The notes below the pieces were generated by a model that worked only from the letters and a program-made list of their open reading frames with translations, ran no database searches and was not told the DNA's origin. Positions 1 through 6,186 of a stretch of 25,876 nucleotides of DNA are shown piece after piece; within the stretch, counting starts at the first letter, position 1, and the number at the start of each line of letters is the position of its first letter. The DNA is from JBDTSW01 sp051004675. GTDB lineage: Bacteria; Actinomycetota; Thermoleophilia; Solirubrobacterales; 70-9. The stretch lies in assembly GCA_051004675.1 (NCBI GenBank), contig JBPCKC010000097.1, positions 1-25,876 of the forward strand, given 5' to 3'. A program made the position numbers and the translations under genes.

Positions 1-49
1 CCTGCCCCCGCGGGGGGGGGGCGGCCCAGGACGCTTGCCGGCGGGGGGC

Positions 50-55
50 TAAGCT
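50..55 (+). promoter_or_regulatory. Putative -10 element of the tRNA-Arg promoter
   Basis: TAAGCT lies so that transcription would start near position 62, three bases before the mature tRNA 5' end at 65. A weak -35 candidate (AGGACG, 28-33) lies 16 nt upstream. A run of ten G residues (12-21) sits further upstream. Placement is by motif only. Confidence 0.35.
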
Positions 56-64
56 GGCCCGCGA

Positions 65-138
65 GCGCCCGTAGCTCAGCTGGATAGAGCGCATCCCTCC
101 GGAGGATGAGGCCGCAGGTTCGAATCCTGCCGGGCGTG
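65..138 (+). tRNA. tRNA-Arg, anticodon CCG
   Basis: A complete cloverleaf folds by hand. The acceptor stem is GCGCCCG (65-71) with CGGGCGT (131-137), the first pair being G-U. The D stem is GCTC/GAGC (74-77, 87-90). The anticodon stem is CATCC/GGATG (92-96, 104-108) with loop CTCCGGA, placing anticodon CCG at 99-101, which reads the Arg codon CGG. The T arm is GCAGG-TTCGAAT-CCTGC (114-130) and the discriminator is G138. The CCA end is not encoded, so it must be added by a CCA-adding enzyme. The convergent GH31 gene's stop codon begins at 141, two bases past the tRNA, so no separate terminator fits between them. Confidence 0.96.
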
Positions 139-140
139 CT

Positions 141-2600
141 TCAGCAGGCGCGGGCGGTGAGGCGCGTGGTCACGCCCCGCGCCTTGGCCCGCACCCGCAG
201 CGCCCGCGTCGCGGCGCCGTAACTCCAGGCGACCGCGTCGAGCGCCTCGCCGTCCAGGCTGACCTCGCAGACCTCGAACGGGTCGCGAAGGCTCGCCATC
301 GATGCCTGGATCCGGTAGCGGGTGCCGGCGTTGCCGTCCAGGCGAAGGCGCCAGAGGCCGTCCCCCTCGGTCGAGCGCAGGCGCGTGCGACCGGCGCCGC
401 GGGCGGACGAGCGCCCGCGCGGGAACGCGAGGACCTCCCGCCGGCGACGGGCATCGCCCAGGTGCACGAGGCCGGGCTCGTCCCCGTACGGGGCCAGCGT
501 GTCGACGTCGGGCGGGAGCAGCGGGAGGAGGGTCCCGGCCTTGGCGAAGAGAGGGATCTCCTCCAGCGGCGCGGGCACGGTGGTCTCGGCCCCGCCGCCG
601 ATGAGCTCGGCGCCGCGCAGGCGCAGCCTGCCGCCTGCCTCCCGGTAGGACACCGCTCGCCACAGGTCGATCCACTTGCCCGCGGGGAGGTACGCGGTCC
701 GCTCGGTAGCGCCTCCCTCGAGCACGGGCGCGGCCAGCAGATCCGGCCCCACCATGAACTCGTCCTCGCGGGAGACCGCCTCGGGGTCATCCGGGTGGGT
801 GAGCGCCAGATGTCGCATCAGCGGCATGCCGGTTCGCCGGTAGGCACGATCGGCCGCTCGCAGGTACGGGTAGAGCTGGGTGCGCAGCTTCGCGTAGCGC
901 CGCCACGTGGGCAGCACGTCGGGGTCGGTGATCTGCGGCCTGTCGCGAGGGGGCAGCCCGACGCCGTTTGCCTCGGTGCGCATCACGCCGGAGACCGCGC
1001 CCAGCTCGATCCAGCGGGTGAGCAGCTCGGGGCTCAGCTTGTTGAAGCCCAGGGCGAAGAACCCGCCGATGTCCGAGCCCCAGCGCGAGATGCCCGACGT
1101 GCCGATCGACAGCGCCTGGGTAACCGCGGAGCGCAGGCCGTCGAAGCCGAAGCTCGTGGTCGGGTCGCCACCCCAGACGAGCTGCGCGTAGCGGTGCACG
1201 CCTGTCCAGCCGGAACGGATGAAGCCGGCGATCGGCCGCTCCTGCCCCTTCGCGTACTCCCAGCTCGCCCGGTGGTAGAGCACCGGGTAGCGGTTGTGCA
1301 TGGTCGCGCCGGTGGTGTCGCCGTGCGAGCGCGAGTCCGGCGGCGTGTACTCCCCGAAGTCCTCCATCCACCCGTCGTAGCCGTGCCCCACGGCCTCGTC
1401 GAGGAGGCCGCCGTAGAACTCGCGCGCCTCCGGGTTGGCGAAGTCGAACTGTCCGACGAGGAAGAGGTCGTCGGTGTTGGCCGAGTAGCGGTAGTTGTAG
1501 GGGTCGCCGGCAGCGTTCTCAGTCAGGAGCCCGGCCGCCTCCGCCTGCTCGTACACCGGCGAGTAGTCCGCACACACCATCGGGTTGAAGTACGTGGTCA
1601 CGGCGTACCCGGCGGCGTGGAACCCGGCGGCGCGCTCCACCTGTGCGGCCTCGGCTCCCTGCTGGTCACCACAGGGCAGGTAGTGGGTGTACGTGTTGGC
1701 GACGGAGCCCGGGACGTCGCCCTCGCGCAGCGCCGCGGCCTGGGCGTGCTCGTCCCCTCCGTCATGCGGCTGGTACCAGGGCCCGAAGAACCACGGCGCG
1801 CGCGCCCGCGGCTGGCGGCCGGTGTGCCTGGTGAGCCGTCGCAGGACGTCGGCAGGGTCGGGGCCTGCAAAGACGCGGAACGCGAGCCGCGGGGCGTTGG
1901 CCTCGAGGCTCCACGCCGACGCGGTGTCGCTGCCGAGCCGGAAAGTGCTCTCCTCGGCGTTCTCGACCAGGACGCCCCAGCCGGCGCTTGAGAGCAGCCA
2001 CGGCATCGGGAAGTAGGTGGAGTCCTCACGCGCCCGCAGTCCCCAGGGCGGCACGAAGGTGTTCAGGAACGGGTACTCCTCGCTCTGGTACGGCCCATCG
2101 GAGACGTAGTTCTGTACCTCTCCCCCGCGCTGGTCCACGGCGTTCGATCGCTCGCCGAAGCCGAGGTAACGATCGCCGTCGCCGGCGGCGAACCCGATGC
2201 CGGTCGCCTCGACGTCGGCCGTCAGGGGGCCCTTCACCTCCGCCGCAACCCGGATCACCCCCTTCGAGTCGGGCTCGACCCGCACTTCGATGGTGCGACC
2301 GAGCGGGTCCGTCGTAGCGAGGGTGCCGATGAGCGCCGCACCATCGTGCTCGAGGGATGTGGCCGAGGTCGCGTGAAACCAGCCCAGCTCCGTGCTGAAA
2401 CCGAGCGTTCCCGACGGGCCCGAGCCGGTCGCCGCCAGTTCCTCGAGGAACGCTCCTTCCCCCGGCTGGGAGAACGTCATCCCCCACGGTTCGCCTTCGA
2501 CATCAGCCGCCAGGCGTCCCGACTCGATCGTCTCGGCCGCCGCCGGCGCGGCGTGTGCGCTCAAGATCGCGAGCGCGATGGTCAGGACCCGGCGTGCCAT
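141..2600 (-). CDS. Secreted glycoside hydrolase family 31 alpha-glycosidase
   Basis: The 819-residue product begins with a signal peptide (hydrophobic core about residues 4-20, Ala-rich cleavage region near 22), so it is probably exported. An N-terminal beta-sandwich precedes a GH31 TIM barrel (about 260-600). The barrel carries the nucleophile motif WMEDFGE with the candidate catalytic Asp at 414, and the WGGD motif with the candidate acid/base Asp at 479. GH31 enzymes hydrolyse alpha-linked glucose, xylose or related sugars by a retaining mechanism. The substrate here is not decided. The nucleophile region resembles the sulfoquinovosidase branch, but I do not see that branch's sulfonate-binding Gln/Arg/Trp cluster. 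It is last in the minus-strand block, 46 nt after the rfbG-like gene, and a TAGTCT hexamer 6 nt before the ATG suggests its own leaderless promoter. Confidence 0.9.
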   Translation of the reverse strand: MARRVLTIALAILSAHAAPAAAETIESGRLAADVEGEPWGMTFSQPGEGAFLEELAATGSGPSGTLGFSTELGWFHATSATSLEHDGAALIGTLATTDPLGRTIEVRVEPDSKGVIRVAAEVKGPLTADVEATGIGFAAGDGDRYLGFGERSNAVDQRGGEVQNYVSDGPYQSEEYPFLNTFVPPWGLRAREDSTYFPMPWLLSSAGWGVLVENAEESTFRLGSDTASAWSLEANAPRLAFRVFAGPDPADVLRRLTRHTGRQPRARAPWFFGPWYQPHDGGDEHAQAAALREGDVPGSVANTYTHYLPCGDQQGAEAAQVERAAGFHAAGYAVTTYFNPMVCADYSPVYEQAEAAGLLTENAAGDPYNYRYSANTDDLFLVGQFDFANPEAREFYGGLLDEAVGHGYDGWMEDFGEYTPPDSRSHGDTTGATMHNRYPVLYHRASWEYAKGQERPIAGFIRSGWTGVHRYAQLVWGGDPTTSFGFDGLRSAVTQALSIGTSGISRWGSDIGGFFALGFNKLSPELLTRWIELGAVSGVMRTEANGVGLPPRDRPQITDPDVLPTWRRYAKLRTQLYPYLRAADRAYRRTGMPLMRHLALTHPDDPEAVSREDEFMVGPDLLAAPVLEGGATERTAYLPAGKWIDLWRAVSYREAGGRLRLRGAELIGGGAETTVPAPLEEIPLFAKAGTLLPLLPPDVDTLAPYGDEPGLVHLGDARRRREVLAFPRGRSSARGAGRTRLRSTEGDGLWRLRLDGNAGTRYRIQASMASLRDPFEVCEVSLDGEALDAVAWSYGAATRALRVRAKARGVTTRLTARAC

Positions 2601-2606
2601 CCACCC

Positions 2607-2612
2607 AGACTA
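2607..2612 (-). promoter_or_regulatory. Putative leaderless -10 element for the GH31 gene
   Basis: On the minus strand TAGTCT is followed by six bases (GGGTGG) and the ATG at 2600, so the predicted transcription start is the A of the start codon. No good -35 hexamer is visible. GGGTGG could alternatively act as a weak ribosome binding site on a longer transcript. Confidence 0.35.
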
Positions 2613-2646
2613 GATCGCCCGGGCACGACCGCGTCGCAGTTGGCGG

Positions 2647-3636
2647 CTAGGCGTTGGGAGCCGCCGGGCGAGCCTCCGGATGCTCGCGGTACCACTCGAG
2701 CGTTCGCTCGAGTCCCTCCTCCAGGTCCACCGCCGGGGTCCACCCGCAGCGCTCGCGTAGCTTCGTGGAGTCCACCCACTGGCGGTCGATCTCGCCCTCG
2801 GGATTGCCCTCGCCCTGCACCTCGGGCTCGATCTCGCGGCCGGACAGCCGCGTCATGGTCTCCACGATCTCCCGCACCGAGTGCGGCTTGCCGCCGCCGG
2901 CGTTGAACGCCTCGCCGCGAACGTCGTCGCGGGCGAGGTTGGAGGCGATCGCCAGGTAGGCCGAGGACGCGTCCTCCACGTAGAGGAGGTCGCGCTCCGG
3001 CGAGCCGTCGGAGCGCAGCACCGGCGCCCGGCCGTCCGCGACCGCGCACGCGAGCTCGGGGATGAGGCGCGAGAAGTTGAGGTCACCGCCCCCGTAGATG
3101 TTCGCGAAGCGGGTGACCGCGACCGGGAGGCCGTAGGAATGCCAGTAGCTGCGCGAGATGATGTCCGCCGCGGCCTTGGAGGCCTCGTAGGGCGCCGTCG
3201 CCTGGAGCGCGTAGTCCTCGCGGTAGGGAAGCTCGTCGTGCGCTCCATAGGCCTTGTCCGAGGAGGCGACGACCACCCGCTCGACACCGGTGCGCCGGCA
3301 GGCATCGAGCAGGGTCCACGTGCCGCGCACGTTGGTCTCGAACCCGCGAACGGGCGAAGCCTGAACCGTGCCCACGATCGTCTCCGCGGCGAGGTGGAAG
3401 ACCGAGTCGACCCGGTGCTCGCGCAGCAACCGCTCGATCAGCTCGCCGTCGTTCAGGTCTCCCGAGATGTCCTCCACCCGGTCCTCGATCCCGAGAAGGC
3501 GGAGCGTCGATACCGCCCGCTCCCTCCTCCCCTTGTCCAGCGAGACGACCTTGCGGCCCTCCTCGAGCAGCTTCTTCGCGAGCCAGGCACCGGCGAAGCC
3601 CCGGGCGCCGGTGACCAGGGCGACCTCAGCCGCCAT
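2647..3636 (-). CDS. rfbG: NAD-dependent sugar-nucleotide dehydratase, probably CDP-glucose 4,6-dehydratase
   Basis: This 329-residue protein belongs to the extended short-chain dehydrogenase family. It shows the NAD-binding TGARGFAG motif (9-16), SSDKAYG (125-131) and the catalytic Tyr150/Lys154 pair in YEASK. The stretch with NIYGGGD and RLIPE is like RfbG, which converts CDP-glucose to CDP-4-keto-6-deoxyglucose, the entry to CDP-linked dideoxy and 6-deoxy sugars. The adjacent upstream gene encodes the enzyme that makes CDP-glucose and the two coding regions overlap by 11 nt, which strongly supports this over a generic epimerase. RfbG proteins are usually a little longer (about 350-360 residues). 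No downstream CDP-sugar enzyme (RfbH, epimerase) is visible here. Confidence 0.85.
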   Translation of the reverse strand: MAAEVALVTGARGFAGAWLAKKLLEEGRKVVSLDKGRRERAVSTLRLLGIEDRVEDISGDLNDGELIERLLREHRVDSVFHLAAETIVGTVQASPVRGFETNVRGTWTLLDACRRTGVERVVVASSDKAYGAHDELPYREDYALQATAPYEASKAAADIISRSYWHSYGLPVAVTRFANIYGGGDLNFSRLIPELACAVADGRAPVLRSDGSPERDLLYVEDASSAYLAIASNLARDDVRGEAFNAGGGKPHSVREIVETMTRLSGREIEPEVQGEGNPEGEIDRQWVDSTKLRERCGWTPAVDLEEGLERTLEWYREHPEARPAAPNA

Positions 3637-4384
3637 TGGGGCCCCCGACCGGCTCGCGTTCCCAGACCGCCCACGGCGGGGAGCCGCTCTCCCACAGGTC
3701 GTTGAGGATGACGGCGTCCTTGTAGGTATCCATGCAGTCCCAAAAGCCCGTGTGGCGGTACGCGTTCAACTCACCTTCCGCGGCGACGCGCCGGAGGGGC
3801 TCCTGCTCGAGCACGCTGGCCTCCTCCACATAGTCGAGGAACTGCGGCTGGAGGCACAAAAAGCCGCCGTTGATCCAGTAGTCGAGCCTGGGCTTCTCCT
3901 CGAAGCCGGTGACGCGCTCGGACCCGTCGATGACCGCGACTCCCCACTGACTGTAGGGCCGGACGACGGTCATGGTCGCGATCCGGCCCTGGCGGCGATG
4001 CGACGCGAGCAGGGCGTCGAGGTCGATGTCCGCAACCCCATCGGCATAGGTCAAGCAAAACGGCTCCGGGCGCAGGTGCTCGGCTGCCAGGGCCACCCGC
4101 CCGCCCGTGGGGGTCTCGAGGCCGGTGTCCACGCATTGCACCTCGACGTCCTCGGGCCACTCCGCGGAGCCGACGAAAGCCTCGATCATCTCGCCCAAAT
4201 AGCCCGTCAGCAGGATGAAGCGCCGCAGCCCCTGCGCGGCGTAGATCCGCATCACGTGCCAGAGGATCGGGCGACCGCCGATCTCCACCAGGGCCTTCGG
4301 GATCGCGTGCGTGCGCTCCTGCAGGCGGGTGCCCCGTCCGCCGCACAGAATCGCGACGGGCGGCGGTGCCCCGTCCCAGCTCAA
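3626..4384 (-). CDS. rfbF: Glucose-1-phosphate cytidylyltransferase
   Basis: The 252-residue nucleotidyltransferase makes CDP-glucose from CTP and glucose-1-phosphate. The N-terminal nucleotide-binding motif LCGGRGTRL (13-21), IPKALVEIGGRPILWH, the YADGVADIDL metal/nucleotide region and the C-terminal TGFWDCMDTYKD...LW segment all match the RfbF family closely, and the length is typical (about 255). The start is a TTG at 4384 that overlaps the stop of the upstream sulfur-carrier gene as TTGA. No better start lies before the glycine-rich motif, so translational coupling is likely. It also overlaps the start of the dehydratase gene, forming a tight CDP-sugar pair. Confidence 0.92.
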   Translation of the reverse strand: MSWDGAPPPVAILCGGRGTRLQERTHAIPKALVEIGGRPILWHVMRIYAAQGLRRFILLTGYLGEMIEAFVGSAEWPEDVEVQCVDTGLETPTGGRVALAAEHLRPEPFCLTYADGVADIDLDALLASHRRQGRIATMTVVRPYSQWGVAVIDGSERVTGFEEKPRLDYWINGGFLCLQPQFLDYVEEASVLEQEPLRRVAAEGELNAYRHTGFWDCMDTYKDAVILNDLWESGSPPWAVWEREPVGGPNGG

Positions 4385-4653
4385 CCGCCGGCCACCGCCG
4401 GGAGAATGGTCACCTCGTCGCCGTCGGACAGCTCGGTGTCGAGGCCGTCCTGGAAGCGGATGTCCTCGCCGGAGACGTAGACGTTCACGAAGCGGCGCAG
4501 GGTGCCGTCCTCGGTGATCCGGGCCCGAAGGTCCTCATGCTCGTCGAAGGCGGCGTCGAGGGCCTCGCCGACGGTTGCCCCCTCGACCTGGACCTCGCCC
4601 TCGCCGTTGGTGACTCCGCGGAGCTGCGCCGGGATCTTGACCGTGATTGCCAT
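4381..4653 (-). CDS. CysO/MoaD-like ubiquitin-fold sulfur carrier protein
   Basis: The product is 90 residues with a beta-grasp pattern and ends in VTILPAVAGG. The C-terminal Gly-Gly is what an adenylating enzyme converts to a thiocarboxylate, so the protein can donate sulfide. The ending and the RFVNVYVSGEDIRF segment closely resemble Mycobacterium CysO, more than MoaD or ThiS. CysO proteins feed sulfur to PLP enzymes. Here the upstream gene, 24 nt away, is a threonine-synthase-family PLP enzyme and both lie behind a SAM riboswitch. I infer a role in homocysteine formation (MetO-like in the Streptomyces scheme as I recall it). No activating E1-like or Mec-type protease gene is in the window. 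The stop overlaps the TTG start of rfbF. Confidence 0.9.
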   Translation of the reverse strand: MAITVKIPAQLRGVTNGEGEVQVEGATVGEALDAAFDEHEDLRARITEDGTLRRFVNVYVSGEDIRFQDGLDTELSDGDEVTILPAVAGG

Positions 4654-4677
4654 CGGCCAGAAATGTAATGCAGCGCC

Positions 4678-5922
4678 CTAGGCGGCGGCAGGCGCCGGGA
4701 GCGCGGTCTGGGCCTCGAAGGACTCGAGCGTCGGCTCGATCTCCGTGATCTCGAACCCTTCGCGCACGGCATCGAGCGTCTTCAGCCCCTCGCCGGTGAT
4801 CACCGCGACGACGCACTCGGTGGGATCGATGCGGCCCGCCTGCGCGAGCTTGCGGAGCGTTGCGATGGTCACGCCGCCCGCCGTCTCGGTGAAGATCCCT
4901 GTGGTCTCCGCCAGCAGGCGGATCCCGCTGCGGATCTCGTCGTCCTCCACGGCCTCGACCTCACCGCCCGTGCGGCGTGCCAGCTCCAGCGCGTACGGCC
5001 CGTCGGCCGGGTCGCCGATCGCAAGGCTCTTCGCGATCGTGTCCGGTCGCGTGGGCTTGCAGATCTCCCAGCCCTCGCCGTAGGCCTCGGCGACGGGCCC
5101 GCAGCCCGTGGCCTGAGCGCCGGTGAACTTGGGAAGCTCGCCCTCGAGGAGCCCGACCTCCAGCCACTCCTCAAAGCCGCGGCCGATGCGCGTGAACAGC
5201 GAGCCGGAGGCGATCGGGCACACGACGCGGTCCGGCAGGCTCCAGCCCAGCTGCTCGGCGATCTCGTAGGCGACGGTCTTCGAGCCCTCCGAGTAGTAGG
5301 GACGCAGGTTGACGTTCGCGAAGGCCCAGGGCCGCTCCTCGCACAGCTGCGTGCACAGGCGGTTGACGTCGTCGTAGTTGCCGTTGACGCCCACGAGCCG
5401 GGTTCCGTAGACACCCGTTGCGAGCAGCTTCTGCTCCTCGAGGTCGCGGGGGACGAAGACGTAGGAGTCGAGCCCGGCGGCGGCGGCGTGCGCGGCGACG
5501 GCGTTCGCGAGGTTGCCCGTGGAGGCGCAGGCCAGCGTCTGGAACCCCAGCTCGCGCGCCTTGGCGACGGCGACGGCGACCACCCGGTCCTTGAAGGAGT
5601 GCGTGGGGTTTGCCGCGTCGTTCTTGATCCAGAGCTCGCCGAGCCCCAGCTGAGCGGCCAGGCGGTCGGCCCGCACCAGCGGGGTCAGCCCGGGCTCGAG
5701 CGTGGTGCGCGTGGCCGGGGGGCCGCCCTCGAAGGGCAGGAAGTCCGCGTAGCGCCAGATGCTGGAGCTCCCGGCCTGGATCTTGCGCCGCGCCTCCTCG
5801 GCGTCGAGTCCCGAGTGGTCGTAGGCGACCTCGAGGGGGCCGAAGCACTCCTCGCACACGTACCGCGCGTCCAGCGGGTACTGCGTCCCGCACTCCTTGC
5901 ACCGAAGCCCTTCTACGGCCAT
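4678..5922 (-). CDS. thrC: Threonine-synthase-family PLP enzyme, SAM-riboswitch controlled (ThrC, or MetM-like homocysteine synthase)
   Basis: The 414-residue protein has an N-terminal zinc-ribbon-like CxxC pair (Cys8/11 and Cys23/26) followed by a type II fold PLP domain. The PLP Schiff-base lysine is Lys111 in NPTHSFKDR, and a Ser/Gly-rich phosphate-binding segment (ASTGN) follows. By sequence it is a threonine synthase, which turns O-phosphohomoserine into threonine. Context argues for a variant role: the leader carries a SAM-I riboswitch, which normally controls methionine genes, and the next gene is a CysO-like sulfur carrier. Related enzymes that replace the phosphate of O-phosphohomoserine with carrier-bound sulfur to give homocysteine have, as I recall, been described in Streptomyces (MetM/MetO). 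The ATG at 5922 is preceded by GAGG (5 nt) and AAGGAG (11 nt). No hom or thrB gene is adjacent. Confidence 0.92.
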   Translation of the reverse strand: MAVEGLRCKECGTQYPLDARYVCEECFGPLEVAYDHSGLDAEEARRKIQAGSSSIWRYADFLPFEGGPPATRTTLEPGLTPLVRADRLAAQLGLGELWIKNDAANPTHSFKDRVVAVAVAKARELGFQTLACASTGNLANAVAAHAAAAGLDSYVFVPRDLEEQKLLATGVYGTRLVGVNGNYDDVNRLCTQLCEERPWAFANVNLRPYYSEGSKTVAYEIAEQLGWSLPDRVVCPIASGSLFTRIGRGFEEWLEVGLLEGELPKFTGAQATGCGPVAEAYGEGWEICKPTRPDTIAKSLAIGDPADGPYALELARRTGGEVEAVEDDEIRSGIRLLAETTGIFTETAGGVTIATLRKLAQAGRIDPTECVVAVITGEGLKTLDAVREGFEITEIEPTLESFEAQTALPAPAAA

Positions 5923-5961
5923 CTGTTCCTCAGCTCCTTATGTCCCGTTCGCTCATCTACG

Positions 5962-5991
5962 AAAAAACCTCCACCCGGTGCGAGTAGAGGT
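5962..5991 (-). terminator. Rho-independent terminator of the SAM riboswitch expression platform
   Basis: Read on the minus strand, an 11-bp stem (5991-5981 with 5977-5967, two G-U pairs among them) closes a three-base CAC loop. The stem is followed by six T residues (5967-5962). It lies between the aptamer and the gene start, so termination here would shut off the whole block. Confidence 0.88.
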
Positions 5992-6011
5992 CCTTGCGGG
6001 ACTTACTCACA
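5979..6011 (-). promoter_or_regulatory. Antiterminator hairpin of the SAM riboswitch
   Basis: Bases 6011-6004 pair with 5986-5979 (one U-G pair) and 6002-5999 pair with 5993-5990 around a CGCAA loop. This hairpin uses the 5' half of the terminator stem and four bases of the aptamer's closing P1 helix. SAM binding, by stabilising P1, would therefore disrupt it and allow termination. Derived by hand pairing. Confidence 0.75.
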
Positions 6012-6116
6012 TCTGTCAGGCGATCCACCTGCTGGAATTGGCACCTTCCTCAAAGCTCTCGCTTCGAGTGGTTGCCGGGGTTTCGACGGGCCAGTCCCTC
6101 CACCCCTCTAGATGTG
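6008..6116 (-). promoter_or_regulatory. SAM-I (S-box) riboswitch aptamer
   Basis: On the minus strand P1 forms from CACATCT (6116-6110) and AGATGTG (6014-6008). Inside it are the S-box hallmarks in order: GGTGGAGGGACTGGCCC, AAACCCCGGCAACC, and GGTGCCAATTCCAGCAG near the 3' side. These form the SAM pocket and kink-turn regions of the family. The aptamer is followed by a consistent antiterminator and terminator, so it should act at transcription: genes are expressed when SAM is low and terminated when SAM is high. The first gene downstream is the ThrC-like enzyme at 5922. The family assignment is secure from sequence; the regulatory direction is inferred from the alternative pairings. Confidence 0.95.
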
Positions 6117-6133
6117 GCGGTTATGTGCCGCGA

Positions 6134-6162
6134 ACCCTAGCAGGGGATTTCCCGCGCCACAA
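6134..6162 (-). promoter_or_regulatory. Putative promoter of the SAM-riboswitch operon
   Basis: On the minus strand TTGTGG (6162-6157) and TAGGGT (6139-6134) are separated by exactly 17 bases. The predicted start near 6127 is about 11 bases before the riboswitch P1 helix. It lies back to back with the corA promoter region. Confidence 0.45.
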
Positions 6163-6175
6163 GGGGGCCGGGGGG

Positions 6176-6181
6176 TAGATT
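6176..6181 (+). promoter_or_regulatory. Putative leaderless -10 element for corA
   Basis: TAGATT is followed by five bases (TGGAG) and the ATG at 6187. This supports 6187 as the start of the corA-like gene and a transcript with almost no leader. GGAG is too close to the ATG to act as a normal ribosome binding site. Confidence 0.35.
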
Positions 6182-6186
6182 TGGAG

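Noticed and set aside
141..2600. Sulfoquinovosidase assignment for the GH31 enzyme, which would have fitted a sulfur theme with the CysO-like carrier
   Set aside because: The Gln/Arg/Trp residues that bind the sulfonate in that branch could not be found in the expected region (it reads THYLPCGDQQG).
6112..6186. An upstream ATG (6112) for the corA-like gene
   Set aside because: It would run through the riboswitch P1 sequence and promoter of the divergent operon, and the extra 25 residues have no CorA similarity. The ATG at 6187 has a leaderless-type -10.
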